Below are positions 10,365 through 20,310 of a stretch of DNA of 64,000 nucleotides, piece after piece. A program made the position numbers and the translations under genes. Under the pieces are notes generated by a model. The model saw only the letters and a list, made by a program, of their open reading frames with translations, made no database searches and was not told the DNA's origin. Position 1 is the stretch's first letter; each line of letters begins with the position of its first letter. The DNA is from Loxodes magnus (Eukaryota > Ciliophora > Karyorelictea > Loxodida > Loxodidae): positions 124,001-188,000 of the forward strand of contig CAMPDV010000233.1 of assembly GCA_946699065.1 (NCBI GenBank), read 5' to 3'.

Positions 10365-13300
10365 ATTAATATTAATATTGAACTCGAATCAAGATTGGAC
10401 ACGTTAGCATTAATGGAATAGCAGAAAACAGTTAATGATTGAAGAATTTATCAAAATTAATGACATAGACATCTTCTCAATTAATGAAACATGACAAAAG
10501 TAAGATTTTCCTCCTATGCTAATAAAATAATATAGGACATACTTTAGAAATGCAGATAAAGGAGGAGGTGTAAGCTTGATTATTAGAGATGAAATAAATA
10601 GTACTGAATCTAGAGTAAATATAGAAACCTAAAATCGATTTGTTTCAGTCAAAATGGAAAATATATTAATCACATCTTGCTATATGCCTGACAATAATAA
10701 AAGTAGTCTTATTAAAGATTAAGCTTATGATTATATTAATACATAGATTGGATAATTTCCAAATAATCCTTATATTGATAGGAGACTTCAATGCTCTATT
10801 ATAAAATTACGGAAATAATGCTTAAAACGATTATGACAACACATCTAGATTTTAAGAATTCTTGCAATAAAATGATCTTCAAATAGTTAATAATACGATT
10901 AGTAATACATGCATACACAAAGGAACGGGAAAATTGTACTGTAATGACTACATTTTAATTAGTAGTAATTTAAATAATAATTAATTTGTAAATTTTTAGG
11001 TTCACAATGGCTGCTTAAAAACTGATCACATTCCAATTACAGTTAACTTTTTGTTTTCACAAAATATTATGATAATGAAAAAATAATTTAGAGAAAATAT
11101 AAAATTAATCGTTTGTAAGATCCAATTGATAGATAAAGATATTAACAATCATTTATACAAACTTGTAATTATTACTTTCAAATAGATAGAAATAATTTAG
11201 AGGAATAGTACATGTACATAGCAGAAATATTCAAGAAAACGCAGATTCAGTACTAGGATCATTTATTCCTGATCCTAAATACAACAAACTTCCTCAAGAT
11301 CTTGCAAGAAAGTATATAGATGCGAAAAGAGCTAACTAAGAGTATAAAGAAACGCAAATTTATTTTGAAGAATTAATTAAAGAGTCCTTAATCTTCAGAA
11401 ATCAGCTAATAAACTTTTAAATAAATATAAATATCATCTATGAAAATGGTTAAAAGATAAAGCAAAGAAGAAATTTCTAAATCTTAATGAAGAACCAAAA
11501 ATTATGTTTTAACAAACGAAAAAGATTCTGAACCCAAAAATAAGAAACAAAATGAACTTTAATTAAGAGCTTAAACACCAATTCGTTGATTCATGAGAGA
11601 ATTTTGTTTTTAATAAACATTAAAATCTTACTTAATAGTAGCTTAACAATAGTAACAAAAATTTTAATTTAGTTTATTGAAATATTAAAGAAATTTAAGA
11701 GTAAATAATTTCTTATTTACAAGAATTCCAACTCTTTACGATTTAAGAAATTTAGGAAATTATTCAATAAATCCCTAATGGAAAAGCAGCTGGTCCAGAT
11801 GGCATAAAGGGAGAATTATTGAAGTATGGAGGTTATTATCTTACTTTGATTCTTCATTCTTTCTTGAATAATATGCTGAGGTTAGGTAGAATACCTGAAG
11901 AACTTAATACGTCAATCATTATTCCTATATTTAAAAAAGGAAGCAAAGATGACTGGAAAAATTGGAGACCTATTTCTTTGATGAACTCTATACTAAAAAT
12001 ATATGATAAAGCTTTAACTAAAAGGTTATATGATTAAATATATAAAAGAAACTTAATTCATGAAAGCTAGATGGGATTCATGAAAAGGAAATAAACTACT
12101 ATGCAAATTTGGACAATATAGTAAATAATAGAATCCTATCGCAAATAAGCAAAAGGGAAGACAAAACTCCTTGCCACACTAATAGATGTAGAGAAAATGT
12201 TTGATACTATAGAAAGAAGATTGCTTTTCTATTAACTCAGGAGAGTCAAGCTTCCTTTAGGACTTATAAATTCCCTTGAATCTTTCTATAAAAACATAAA
12301 TTCCTCCTTTCTTACAGATGGAACCTTATCTAGGAAGATAAAATACAATAATGGAGTTATATAAGGTAGCTCACATGGTCCAGTGCTTGCTTTGCTGTAC
12401 TATGATATTGTAATCAGATATTTAGAAAGTAAAAGTAACATAATAGGATTCAAATTTAATACTATTGACAGAAGATCGCATGTAGAGGATGGGCAGATGA
12501 TTTAATTCTCCTATCCAAATCTGAAAAGTCCATGCAGATTTTAATAAATGAAACATAAAAAGTATTCGAATGAACTTAATTGAATATTAATACTTCAAAA
12601 TGCGAAGCTATTTAATTCTTAAAAAAGAATCAAAAAGAAGTTAAGTTAAACTTAAAAATAAAAGACAATCCAATTATTTAAAAGTAATAAGTAACATATT
12701 TAGGAGTAATTCTTCATCAAAAAAAGGATTTAATTAATCACTGCAAATCGGTTTCATCTAATTATCTGTCTGCTATGAAGAAAGTAGTATATACATTATC
12801 AAGATATAAAAATGTGACACCTTGACATTTTAAGACTTTGTGCCGGATGTTCACGCTCCCTAAAGTTGAATATGGAGGAGAATTAATACCTTGAGCAGTC
12901 TAAAATGGAGCAACTGGAACACTAAATAAAATTGACAAAAGTAAGAGATTAATAGCAAGGAAAGCCTTCTTGGCACCTGAAAACACTTTTAATGAATCCT
13001 GCTATATAGATTTTAACTGAATGCCATTTAAAGATATTATGGCTTTGAGGTTTTTTAGATTTTTTTATAAAATACGATAAGAAAGTATTAACCTTCCATA
13101 ATCAACATTAGGGACTCTCTTTATGAATAATTGATAGGAAGGATATTAATATAGAGACTAATTAACAAGATTATCTGAATACTACGAAATTGACTTTAAT
13201 AATTAGGAACATAATAGTAGCTTAACTACCTTTACGAAATATGTAAAGAACTAGATTCAACAAAAATTCTATAAAATAACTTAGTAAAGACTTAAATGTA

Positions 13301-13960
13301 TGCCAACTGCAAAGATTTTTATAGAATAATTTTGTAACTAACGATAATTCCCAGAAATTACCTATCCGAAACTAAATAAATAATATAGAAAAGAAATAAT
13401 CAGTATATACAAACTCAGAACTTAAAGCTACAACTTTCGGAAAGATCTTCAAGACAGACATTATCCTATCGAGAATCCTCATTGCATCTGTGGAGAATTG
13501 GACAAGTTCCAACATATTATGGATTGCAATTGTTACATAGATATAAGAGAATGGCTAAAAACAAAGATTGAATAAGGTGATATAGGAAGATTAATAACCT
13601 ATGATTAAAATTAAATCAACTAATTCCCAAAAAACAAGATAGAATATATAGATTTACAAATAAAAATTTTCCACAGGATGCTGCTCAAAAGGAGATTGGA
13701 ATTATTCGAAATGGAAGAAGAATGATTGGAAAGTCCTGTATCTAAGGAATAGGAAGTAAAAAATCAAGAAAATAGTGAAGAGAACGAGGAAGAAAAGGAA
13801 TAATAAGAAGAGCTAAAAGAATAAGTGGAACTCCAATGGAAATAGAGAAAAAAAAGATATTTCCTAGAGCAAGAAAAAGATGCTAAATTTACAACAGCAT
13901 TTGACATTTATGATAGAAATGTCCCCAATAGAAAAAAATTAAAAAAAATATCTGGAAAAA
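10365..13960 (+). pseudogene. LINE ORF2: AP-endonuclease and reverse transcriptase, frame-broken
   Basis: Domains in order are: AP endonuclease (N-E-T-W with TGA for Trp at 10492-10494; G-G-G-V; C-Y-M-P-D), then a linker. The reverse transcriptase follows from about 11770: G-K-A-A-G-P-D-G, W-R-P-I-S-L, L-I-D-V-E-K-M-F-D, Q-G-S-S-H-G-P. The catalytic box is W-A-D-D at 12490-12501, replacing the usual Y/F-A-D-D. A C-terminal Cys/His cluster C-I-C...H...C lies near 13483-13530. One-base loss near 10424, two-base loss near 10770 and a shift near 12478 break it. Family known: APE-type non-LTR retrotransposon. It targets no obvious site. Confidence 0.88.
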
Positions 13961-14415
13961 TGTTAACATTCCAAAAGGTGTTAAGATCTCTTTCCTATGA
14001 CATAAGTCTTGACTCAATTTCTTCTGCTAGGTCTAGCTTTGCCATCAGCATATCATTGTCCTTCTTCAATCTCTTGAGCTCTTCCTAGAGATTCAGTACC
14101 ACTTTAATGAGCTACTCCATGCTCATCTGCCCAGAAGGGTTGAACTCTGATACTTCCTAGTGGAGAACAGACTTCATCTGTTTCCTCAGTTTCTCGCTTG
14201 AGGTTGGAGTTTCCGTGTGTATATTCTTCAAGGTTGGCTTTCGTTCGTTTCGTTAGATTCCAAGTTGTTAGTTCAGTGTTGGTTAAGGTTGTGATAGAGA
14301 AGATTGTTAAAATTATTAAGACTTGGTTTCTTGGTTTCTTGGTTTCTTGGTTCCTCCCTTCCTTTTTGACTTAGGAAGAGGTGGTACAGAAGCCTGACTT
14401 GAAACCTTCAACCAT
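13960..14415 (-). pseudogene. Truncated Gag-like ORF next to the LINE 3' end
   Basis: ATG 14415 (after an A-run) starts M-V-E-G-F-K-S-G-F, similar to M-A-E-G-L-R-K-G-F of the ORF at 10131. After a frame change it has a coiled coil with V-L-N-L-Q-E-E-L-K-R-L-K-K, clearly related to that protein. The zinc knuckle and C-terminal motif are missing. It ends at AATGTTAACATT, a perfect 12-base palindrome at about 13971-13982. The LINE 3' end abuts here, so the LINE may have inserted into this element. Confidence 0.6.
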
Positions 14416-14823
14416 TTTTTATTTCTTATTTTTAAGTAAATAAAACCTAAAAACGATGATCAAAATTTTTAATGAAGAATCTATTATTTTTATTATTTCT
14501 ATCTCTCTAGCCATTGACATTAGTATCAAATTCTCTGTTGAGACCAGGTATTCATAGTTTAAATGTTGTCAAGCAAAAAGTTGATCCCTCTCAAATTTAA
14601 CTGACATGCAAATAACTTATTATTCAACAACTTACATGATCGAATAATATGGCTCCTATTTTTAGGCTTAATTTTAATTGATTTTAATCTCTCTTTTGTT
14701 GTTGAGTTAATTTTTAAAAATATTTCTATCCTAAGACCATTAATAATAGGTAATAATTTCTATAATGTATAATGTTTTTGCATCGCAATAAATATAAGGA
14801 TTCTAATAATTTTAATTTTTTTA

Positions 14824-15675
14824 AAGAATTCTTTAATAATAGTAAACTAAAAGTAATTAAAGTTTAGCATTCCCTGGATTTTCAACCAGGTTTTTGCTAC
14901 CATTTTTTTAGCGTGGATGGATACCACGCCATTTTTTTATGTGGATGGAACCACAGAGGATCTTCTGTCTTTTATGTGAATAGTTTTCTCTTGTAAATCC
15001 CTGTTTAGGTTATTCAGAGTCTGCTGAGTATGCTTAACGTTCTTTATTGTTCTTTTATCTAAATTTATCTTCACTAATCGCAATTTTGTAATAAGTGTCA
15101 CTTTGATTTGCAATAATAGCATTGCTTGCCTTGTTTTTTCTTGAATCTCTTCAGAAATACTTTTTTTTCAAGTTAATCGATTCTTTTGATTAAATCTATA
15201 TTAATCTTTTAGTCATTCTATTTTTCTTAAACGTTTGCTTATGTAGAAACATTTTCGATAATCATATTTTGTTCTTGCTTAAAATTCGATTGAGATTATT
15301 CATATAGTTACTATTCCGTGACTAGATTATTCTAAATCAATTATCGTCTAATTATTAGAAGCTCGTTATTTTAATCTTCGATAGTATTCATTAGTTCTCT
15401 TATTTTTTCCCCTTGGTTGTAAATTGTTTCCTAATAATTTTGTATTATTGTTTTCATTTGGTCAAGCTATATTTATATTTCGGATTATTTTTATACCTTT
15501 ACTGGATTCGATTCTATTGTTCCGATTATGATTTTTCCTTCAGAGGAGGAACTTGATTTATCTTCTTCTTGTTGTTGTCTCTGCATTTGTTTCGCAGCTT
15601 TCCTTTTTGCGTTCTTAATTTGGTTTTTGGAAAGGCGAATAGATTATTCCATTTTTTTTTTAAGAATTCTTTAAT
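14824..15675 (-). mobile_element. Gag-only retroposon, copy 3 with TSD
   Basis: A 14-base direct repeat AAGAATTCTTTAAT flanks it (14824-14837 and 15662-15675). On the minus strand it begins with an A-run beside ATG 15652. It carries one ORF, then two hairpins: 14911-14929, GCGTGGATGGATACCACGC on the plus strand, and 14873-14890, CCTGGATTTTCAACCAGG. An A/T-rich tail follows. Size (824 bp), TSD length and hairpin layout match insertions 1 and 2. Insertion 1 is its closest relative. Confidence 0.88.
14882..15652 (-). CDS. 256-residue Gag-like zinc-knuckle protein
   Basis: ATG 15652 to TGA 14882-14884 is 257 codons, exactly the length of the ORF at 9361-10131. It reads M-E-Q-S-I-R-L-S-K-N-Q, then a Gln/Ser-rich segment (S-S-S-S-E-G-K) and G-E-K-I-R-E-L-M. 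The knuckle C-Y-Y-C-K-S-K-W-H-L-L-Q-N-C is near residues 178-191; its Trp is TGA. S-R-L-W-I-T-Q-T-G-I-Y-K-R-K-L-F follows. The stop lies in the loop of the last hairpin, so coding sequence and RNA structure overlap. Several internal TGAs must be Trp. Inferred role: RNA-binding protein of the retroposon. Confidence 0.75.
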
Positions 15676-15719
15676 TTAATGTGAAAATAAGCAATATTAT
15701 AATATTAATAAGATATCAA

Positions 15720-16425
15720 ATAAAGGAATGCTTAAAAACTCTATCACTTTCTTTGTTTTATATCTAACCTGCTTCTAAATAGGATTACTGGTTTTCCATT
15801 TAATCCTAGTAGGATGCAAAGTGAGATTCAAACTTCTTCTATATTATTTTCCATTATTTCATTATACTTTTAATATTGATCTACACAATTTTTGATCTTT
15901 TTCTTCCTTTCATTTCCATAACGTCTTATATTTATTGAACAAATGATAGGATGAATTTCGGGAATAGCATTTCTTTAGATGATTTTTAATATTTGAATAT
16001 TTGTTTGTTTTTCTATTTATTCCATCAATTTAATTAATTCATTTTCTGCTATTTTTCAGCTTCTTCAATATACATTTTAATTATAATTTCCTTTTCCTGT
16101 CTTAAAAATTTATTTATTATTGCGATTATTCGGTAAGTATTAATCACTTAGATTAAATTTCTTCTTTTAATAATTTTAGTTGGTTCTAGTCCTCAACCTA
16201 ATTATACCATTAAATTAAAAAATATCTTTCTTAATTCATAATTCTTTCTTATAGGTTTTAATAGATATCTCCTCTAGCCTTTAGTTAATTTCTTTTAATT
16301 ATGGCAAAATTCTCACTTTAAATTAACAACAAAAATACCAAATCTCCAACTTAAATATTTTTCTTTTATTTAAAGGCCAAAAGTTTTTTTAAGATTTTTT
16401 CCCTCATCAACATCTTATTTGCCAT
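15720..16425 (-). CDS. Coiled-coil, basic Gag-like ORF of unknown type
   Basis: ATG 16425 opens M-A-N-K-M-L-M-R-E-K-I. A Lys/Gln/Leu-rich reading of about 230 codons follows in one frame, with long amphipathic stretches, several TGA=Trp codons and C-Y-S-R-N near the C-terminus. I see no zinc knuckle. It is directly upstream (same strand) of gag-only copy 3, which may have inserted into its 3' end. Length and composition recall the other ORF1-like proteins, but no motif proves it. Its end is not defined. Confidence 0.4.
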
Positions 16426-16429
16426 TTTG

Positions 16430-18532
16430 CTAAGAGAAGAAATAACTAATTTTAATCTTTCATTCAAAACAGTAATCAGTAGTTCCTATTTTCATATAGC
16501 AATATTATGTCAGCCAGTTGACTTAAGATTTAATAGAATATAGCTTTTATCTCTATAAATTGATATTTAAAAGAGTATTTCCTGATTCATTATCTGCATT
16601 ACAAGAATGAGTTGGATTAATTAATTTAAATTCACTTTTCATTTTTCTGGATTAAATTGAATTCCAAAGTTTAAAGAACTAAAATTTCATATTTTTCATT
16701 AATAATCCCAATTTCAAAATTTTATCCTATTTAATTGACCTTTTTTCTCTACAAAGTTCTCTCAAATTTTAGAATTCTTAAAAAATGAAATAATTTGATT
16801 TAAAAGTACTAAATACTAAAGCCTTTTATTTAAAACTATATTAAATCTAAAATTTAGCTAGGATTATTATATTAACTAGCAAAATAATGGTAATAATTTA
16901 AAATAAATGATTAATTCTATATTTGAGTTTTTCTTAGATTATTATTTTAATAAATCTAATATAAAAATGTATAATTGTTCTACTTTAGTTTCATTTATTT
17001 AAACTTTTATAAATACATCATTTTAAATTTAAAAATAATAAAATAATAAATCAAAATTTAATTTATTTAGTATGTAAAGCTTAATTTCTCAGCAAGTTTC
17101 ATAAAAGTGCTAGAATTAAATAAAAATATATTAGATTTAAACTTCTAAATGGGTTTTTAATTAGATATAGTCTACTTTGTAAATCACGCTTATTAAAGTA
17201 AGAAAATGTTTGTGCAGTACCTTAGATAATAAAAATGCTCTTAACTATTTTTGTATGAACTCCCCATTAAAAATAACTTATTCAGGTTCCTAATTTTATA
17301 GATTAGATTAATAATTTCTTAGTTTAATAATTTAGTGTAAGTATAATTAAAAAGTTTATAAAGAAGAAATTTCTTATTTATAACTTAATTAGGCATATTT
17401 CAAAATGTTCCATTCCTTGTTATTTTACTAATCTCAAATTAATTAAAATTATTTCTTTTCTATTAAGAATTATCCTAACTTATAAAACCTGTTTCTGAAG
17501 CATAAATGTCATTAGAGGAAATAAAATGATCAATTAAATTAAGTTAGAAGTTGTGTAAATAGCATGTTTAAAGATTTAATATGTAAAGGAAACTTTTTGG
17601 AGACACTTTGAAAAAATTAGTTAGGAATAGCAAGTAAATATATCAACTTAATGGAATCTTAAATTTAAATATCTAATATGAATATTAGTGAGAATCCAGT
17701 TTATTATAATATTATCTTGCTTTAATAACTTATTGTATTTTCTTATTATTTTTCAATATCTTTAATGTTCTGGAGTTTTACCTTTAAATGCAAAGTCACA
17801 AGATCATTAAAAATAGTAAAATATGATAAAATGTCTAAATAACCTTTCTTTATTAATAATTATTTAAAACAAGCTTTCTATTCTTAGCTATTTAGTTTAA
17901 AAATTTTTTAAATAAAAATCTAGCAACCATTTAAATAACCTGGCAGCAAAAAAAGTCTGAGAAAATTAAAAATAGAACTACTTAGTTATAACTCCCCATC
18001 TTATATCTTAGAAAGCTATTAACTATATTTTTGCCTTAAAATAAAACTTAAGTTGTGGTTTCTTAACTTTGACCCAATAAAAAAATTAATATAAAATCTA
18101 GGATTTTCTTAATTATTATAAAATAAGGGAATAAAAGGTAGAAAATTATTAAATTTAAACATTTTATGAATAAAGTTAACTTTATTAACTATTTATAAAT
18201 AAAAAGTTTTGCTTTTAGAACATTTTAATCTATTAGAGATGTCTTTATCACATCTTATAACTCTAAAAGCCTCGTTACTTGACTTTGTTTTATATAAATG
18301 AAAAGTTAATAAGATATTAAACGAATGCTTATTTAATGCTTTACTATCTATCTAAATTTATCCTTTCATTTCATTATTAATCATCATTATCATTTATTAC
18401 ATTTTATTAAGAAAACCTTAATTATAGATAAATTTTGCCAAATTAATAGATTTAGGTAGGAAGATTAAGAGTTATATGAAAAAAGGTTAAAAAGGTAGGT
18501 AATAAAAGTTAAAATAATTTAAAAGTTCTTCA
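16430..18532. other. AT-rich spacer, no gene seen
   Basis: About 2.1 kb of very AT-rich sequence with no recognisable motif on either strand and no GC-rich island. Confidence 0.5.
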
Positions 18533-19006
18533 TCAAATTTTAGCCTTGAAAAGAAGACATACATGTTCCTTGTCAGTACTGTCTTTCAAGTGGAGTTTCA
18601 AATCATAAGTTCCTGGTGGGATCATTGAGGGCATGGGAAGTACTGAAGTAACACTGCAAGTTGTTCCACCGGAGCATGATCCTGAAAAAGCGAGTTTATC
18701 CTCAAAGATAGTTGTACCAGCGAAAATGACATCAAGTAATCCCTTAGTGATAGTGAAAGATGCCTTAGCATTACCAGTAATAACTACATTTTCTTTTGCA
18801 CCAGCTTTAATTGGCCATGGACTTACAGTGAGTGATGAAGCAGTCATTGAAGCTCCTCCACAGTCGGTGAAGGCAACAGCATCTTATAACTATGAGTCAT
18901 ATTATTACAATACATCTCCTAATTCTTGATGTAGTTGTCTCAAGAAGGTTAAATCAACAGCAGTTGAGAAAGCTACTAAAGCGAAGACTACCAACAAAGA
19001 TTTCAT
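18533..19006 (-). CDS. Secreted ML-domain (MD-2/NPC2-like) lipid-binding protein
   Basis: ATG 19006 to TGA 18533-18535 (followed by a second TGA) gives 157 residues. The first ~17 (M-K-S-L-L-V-V-F-A-L-V-A-F) are a classic signal peptide. A short Gln-rich pro-segment follows, then the mature domain. It has D-C-G-G, S-P-W-P-I-K-A-G, G-S-C-S-G-G-T-T-C-S and P-P-G-T-Y-D-L-K-L, ending H-V-C-L-L-F-K-A. This is the ML fold (paired Cys, P-G-T-Y near strand F), which binds lipids or sterols in secretory or lysosomal lumens. The region is GC-richer than its flanks, TAA/TAG encode Gln in the pro-segment, and its single Trp is TGG. No intron seen. The tandem TGA is good evidence that TGA terminates here. 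Confidence 0.88.
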
Positions 19007-19395
19007 TTGATAATAATAAAAATGCTCTTCTTTTAAATAGCTAACACGTAATTAACACGCTTTATATGATTAATTACAATGTGTAATAAATAATAAATTA
19101 TTAATTAAAATAAAATATCTAATTTAATAAATAGAAACATTATAAAAAATGATTTAAACAACTAAAAGAATCTATTTCTATGATTTAATACATTTCATGA
19201 ATAGTCAACTATTAATACACAATTTAAAGCATAAGCGCGCTTTAATAAATTAGGTTGCCAAAAATTAATTTTGTAATACATAAACAAATAAAATTATATT
19301 AAGAGCCTTTCACTATATTTTTCTAAGTATGTTAAAATTTAAAATAGATATAAATATATAAAGAAGAAAAAAAGTAATTAAGAAAATTTAGTTTT

Positions 19396-20310
19396 ATGAA
19401 CAACAGAAACAAACTAGAAGCTTTTGCAATATTTAAAAGTAGAATTCATTTTAAAAATATAAAATAAAAGCTGAAATTTATATAAAATACAATAATTAGA
19501 TGCTTATGATCTCTATTAAGATTGCTTAGCCTTGAATTAATTGAATAAAGAAATAAAAATAATATTTTCAGTTAACTATATTAATGTATAGAAAAGCTTT
19601 TCTTTGTCAATTATTAACTTCAATTAGAATGAAAATTAAGAATTTAAGATTAAAGTTCTAATTTAAATGCCTAATTTAATAATAATTATCCAAAAGAATA
19701 ATTAACCAACAGGTAGTAAAGATCTATATTGCAAAAATAATATTTAGGTAGATATGTAAATTAATTTTTCAAATAAAGACAAAGAAATTATAGATAATTG
19801 CCAATCATTAAGATGTTATAAATCATTAAGCAAAAATAAGAAAACTGTAATTATTGCAAGCTTATTAGTACTTTATTTTAATATGCTTATAAAGTCTTAC
19901 AATTACATGGTAAAATTGAAAAACTTAATGAAATTTGGCTAAAATGTAAAAAAAATCTTGATTATTTCAATTATCGCTCTTAATTTTCCCTGAATTATTA
20001 ACTTACATTCTCACTAAAAAAAGTAGATAATAAATATAATTGATGGATATAGAAAATTAGATTTAAGCATAAAATTTTAACGATAAATTTTGATAGTAGA
20101 GAGAAGATCTTGAAGCTTTAGAAAAATAAATTAATTAAAAGGAAAAAAATCTAATTATTAAATAAGAAGTTATTTTTGAGGATGATTTTTATGATCTAAG
20201 CACTATTTTTTAATAACATCAGCTAAAATAATAATTATTTAAAGTTTTAAATATCAATTTTTTTAATCTTAAATAAATGCTTAAAAGCAGAAGCTTTAAA
20301 TCAATAATAA
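19396..20310 (+). CDS. Probable coding region, frame unresolved, function unknown
   Basis: ATG 19396 starts M-N-N-R-N-K-L-E-A-F, followed by a reading rich in Gln, Lys, Leu and Ile with sensible composition for about 200 codons. Further on, near 20040-20200, another frame has a clearly protein-like stretch (R-E-D-L-E-A-L-E-K-Q, then E-D-D-F-Y-D-L-S). The frame change suggests a small intron or an indel. No domain recognised and no signal peptide. It may be two exons of one gene or two overlapping illusions, which a code without fixed stops makes easy. Confidence 0.35.

Larger units (their letters stand above)
1..11511. repeat. Long direct duplication, copy A
   Basis: Bases 1-11511 match 54201-64000 in the same order and orientation, with scattered substitutions and 1-2 base indels (a few per cent by eye). 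Two large differences exist: copy A has about 850 extra bases at 5505-6358 and again at 9303-10154. Both are retroposon insertions with target-site duplications. Subtracting them leaves about 9.8 kb, the length of copy B. The left limit may lie outside the window, and copy B is cut by the right edge. It could be a true segmental duplication, or divergent alleles joined during assembly. Confidence 0.95.

Noticed and set aside
18633..18929. Plus-strand open frame of about 98 codons
   Set aside because: It is the antisense of the ML-domain gene at 18533-19006, which has a signal peptide and domain motifs on the minus strand.
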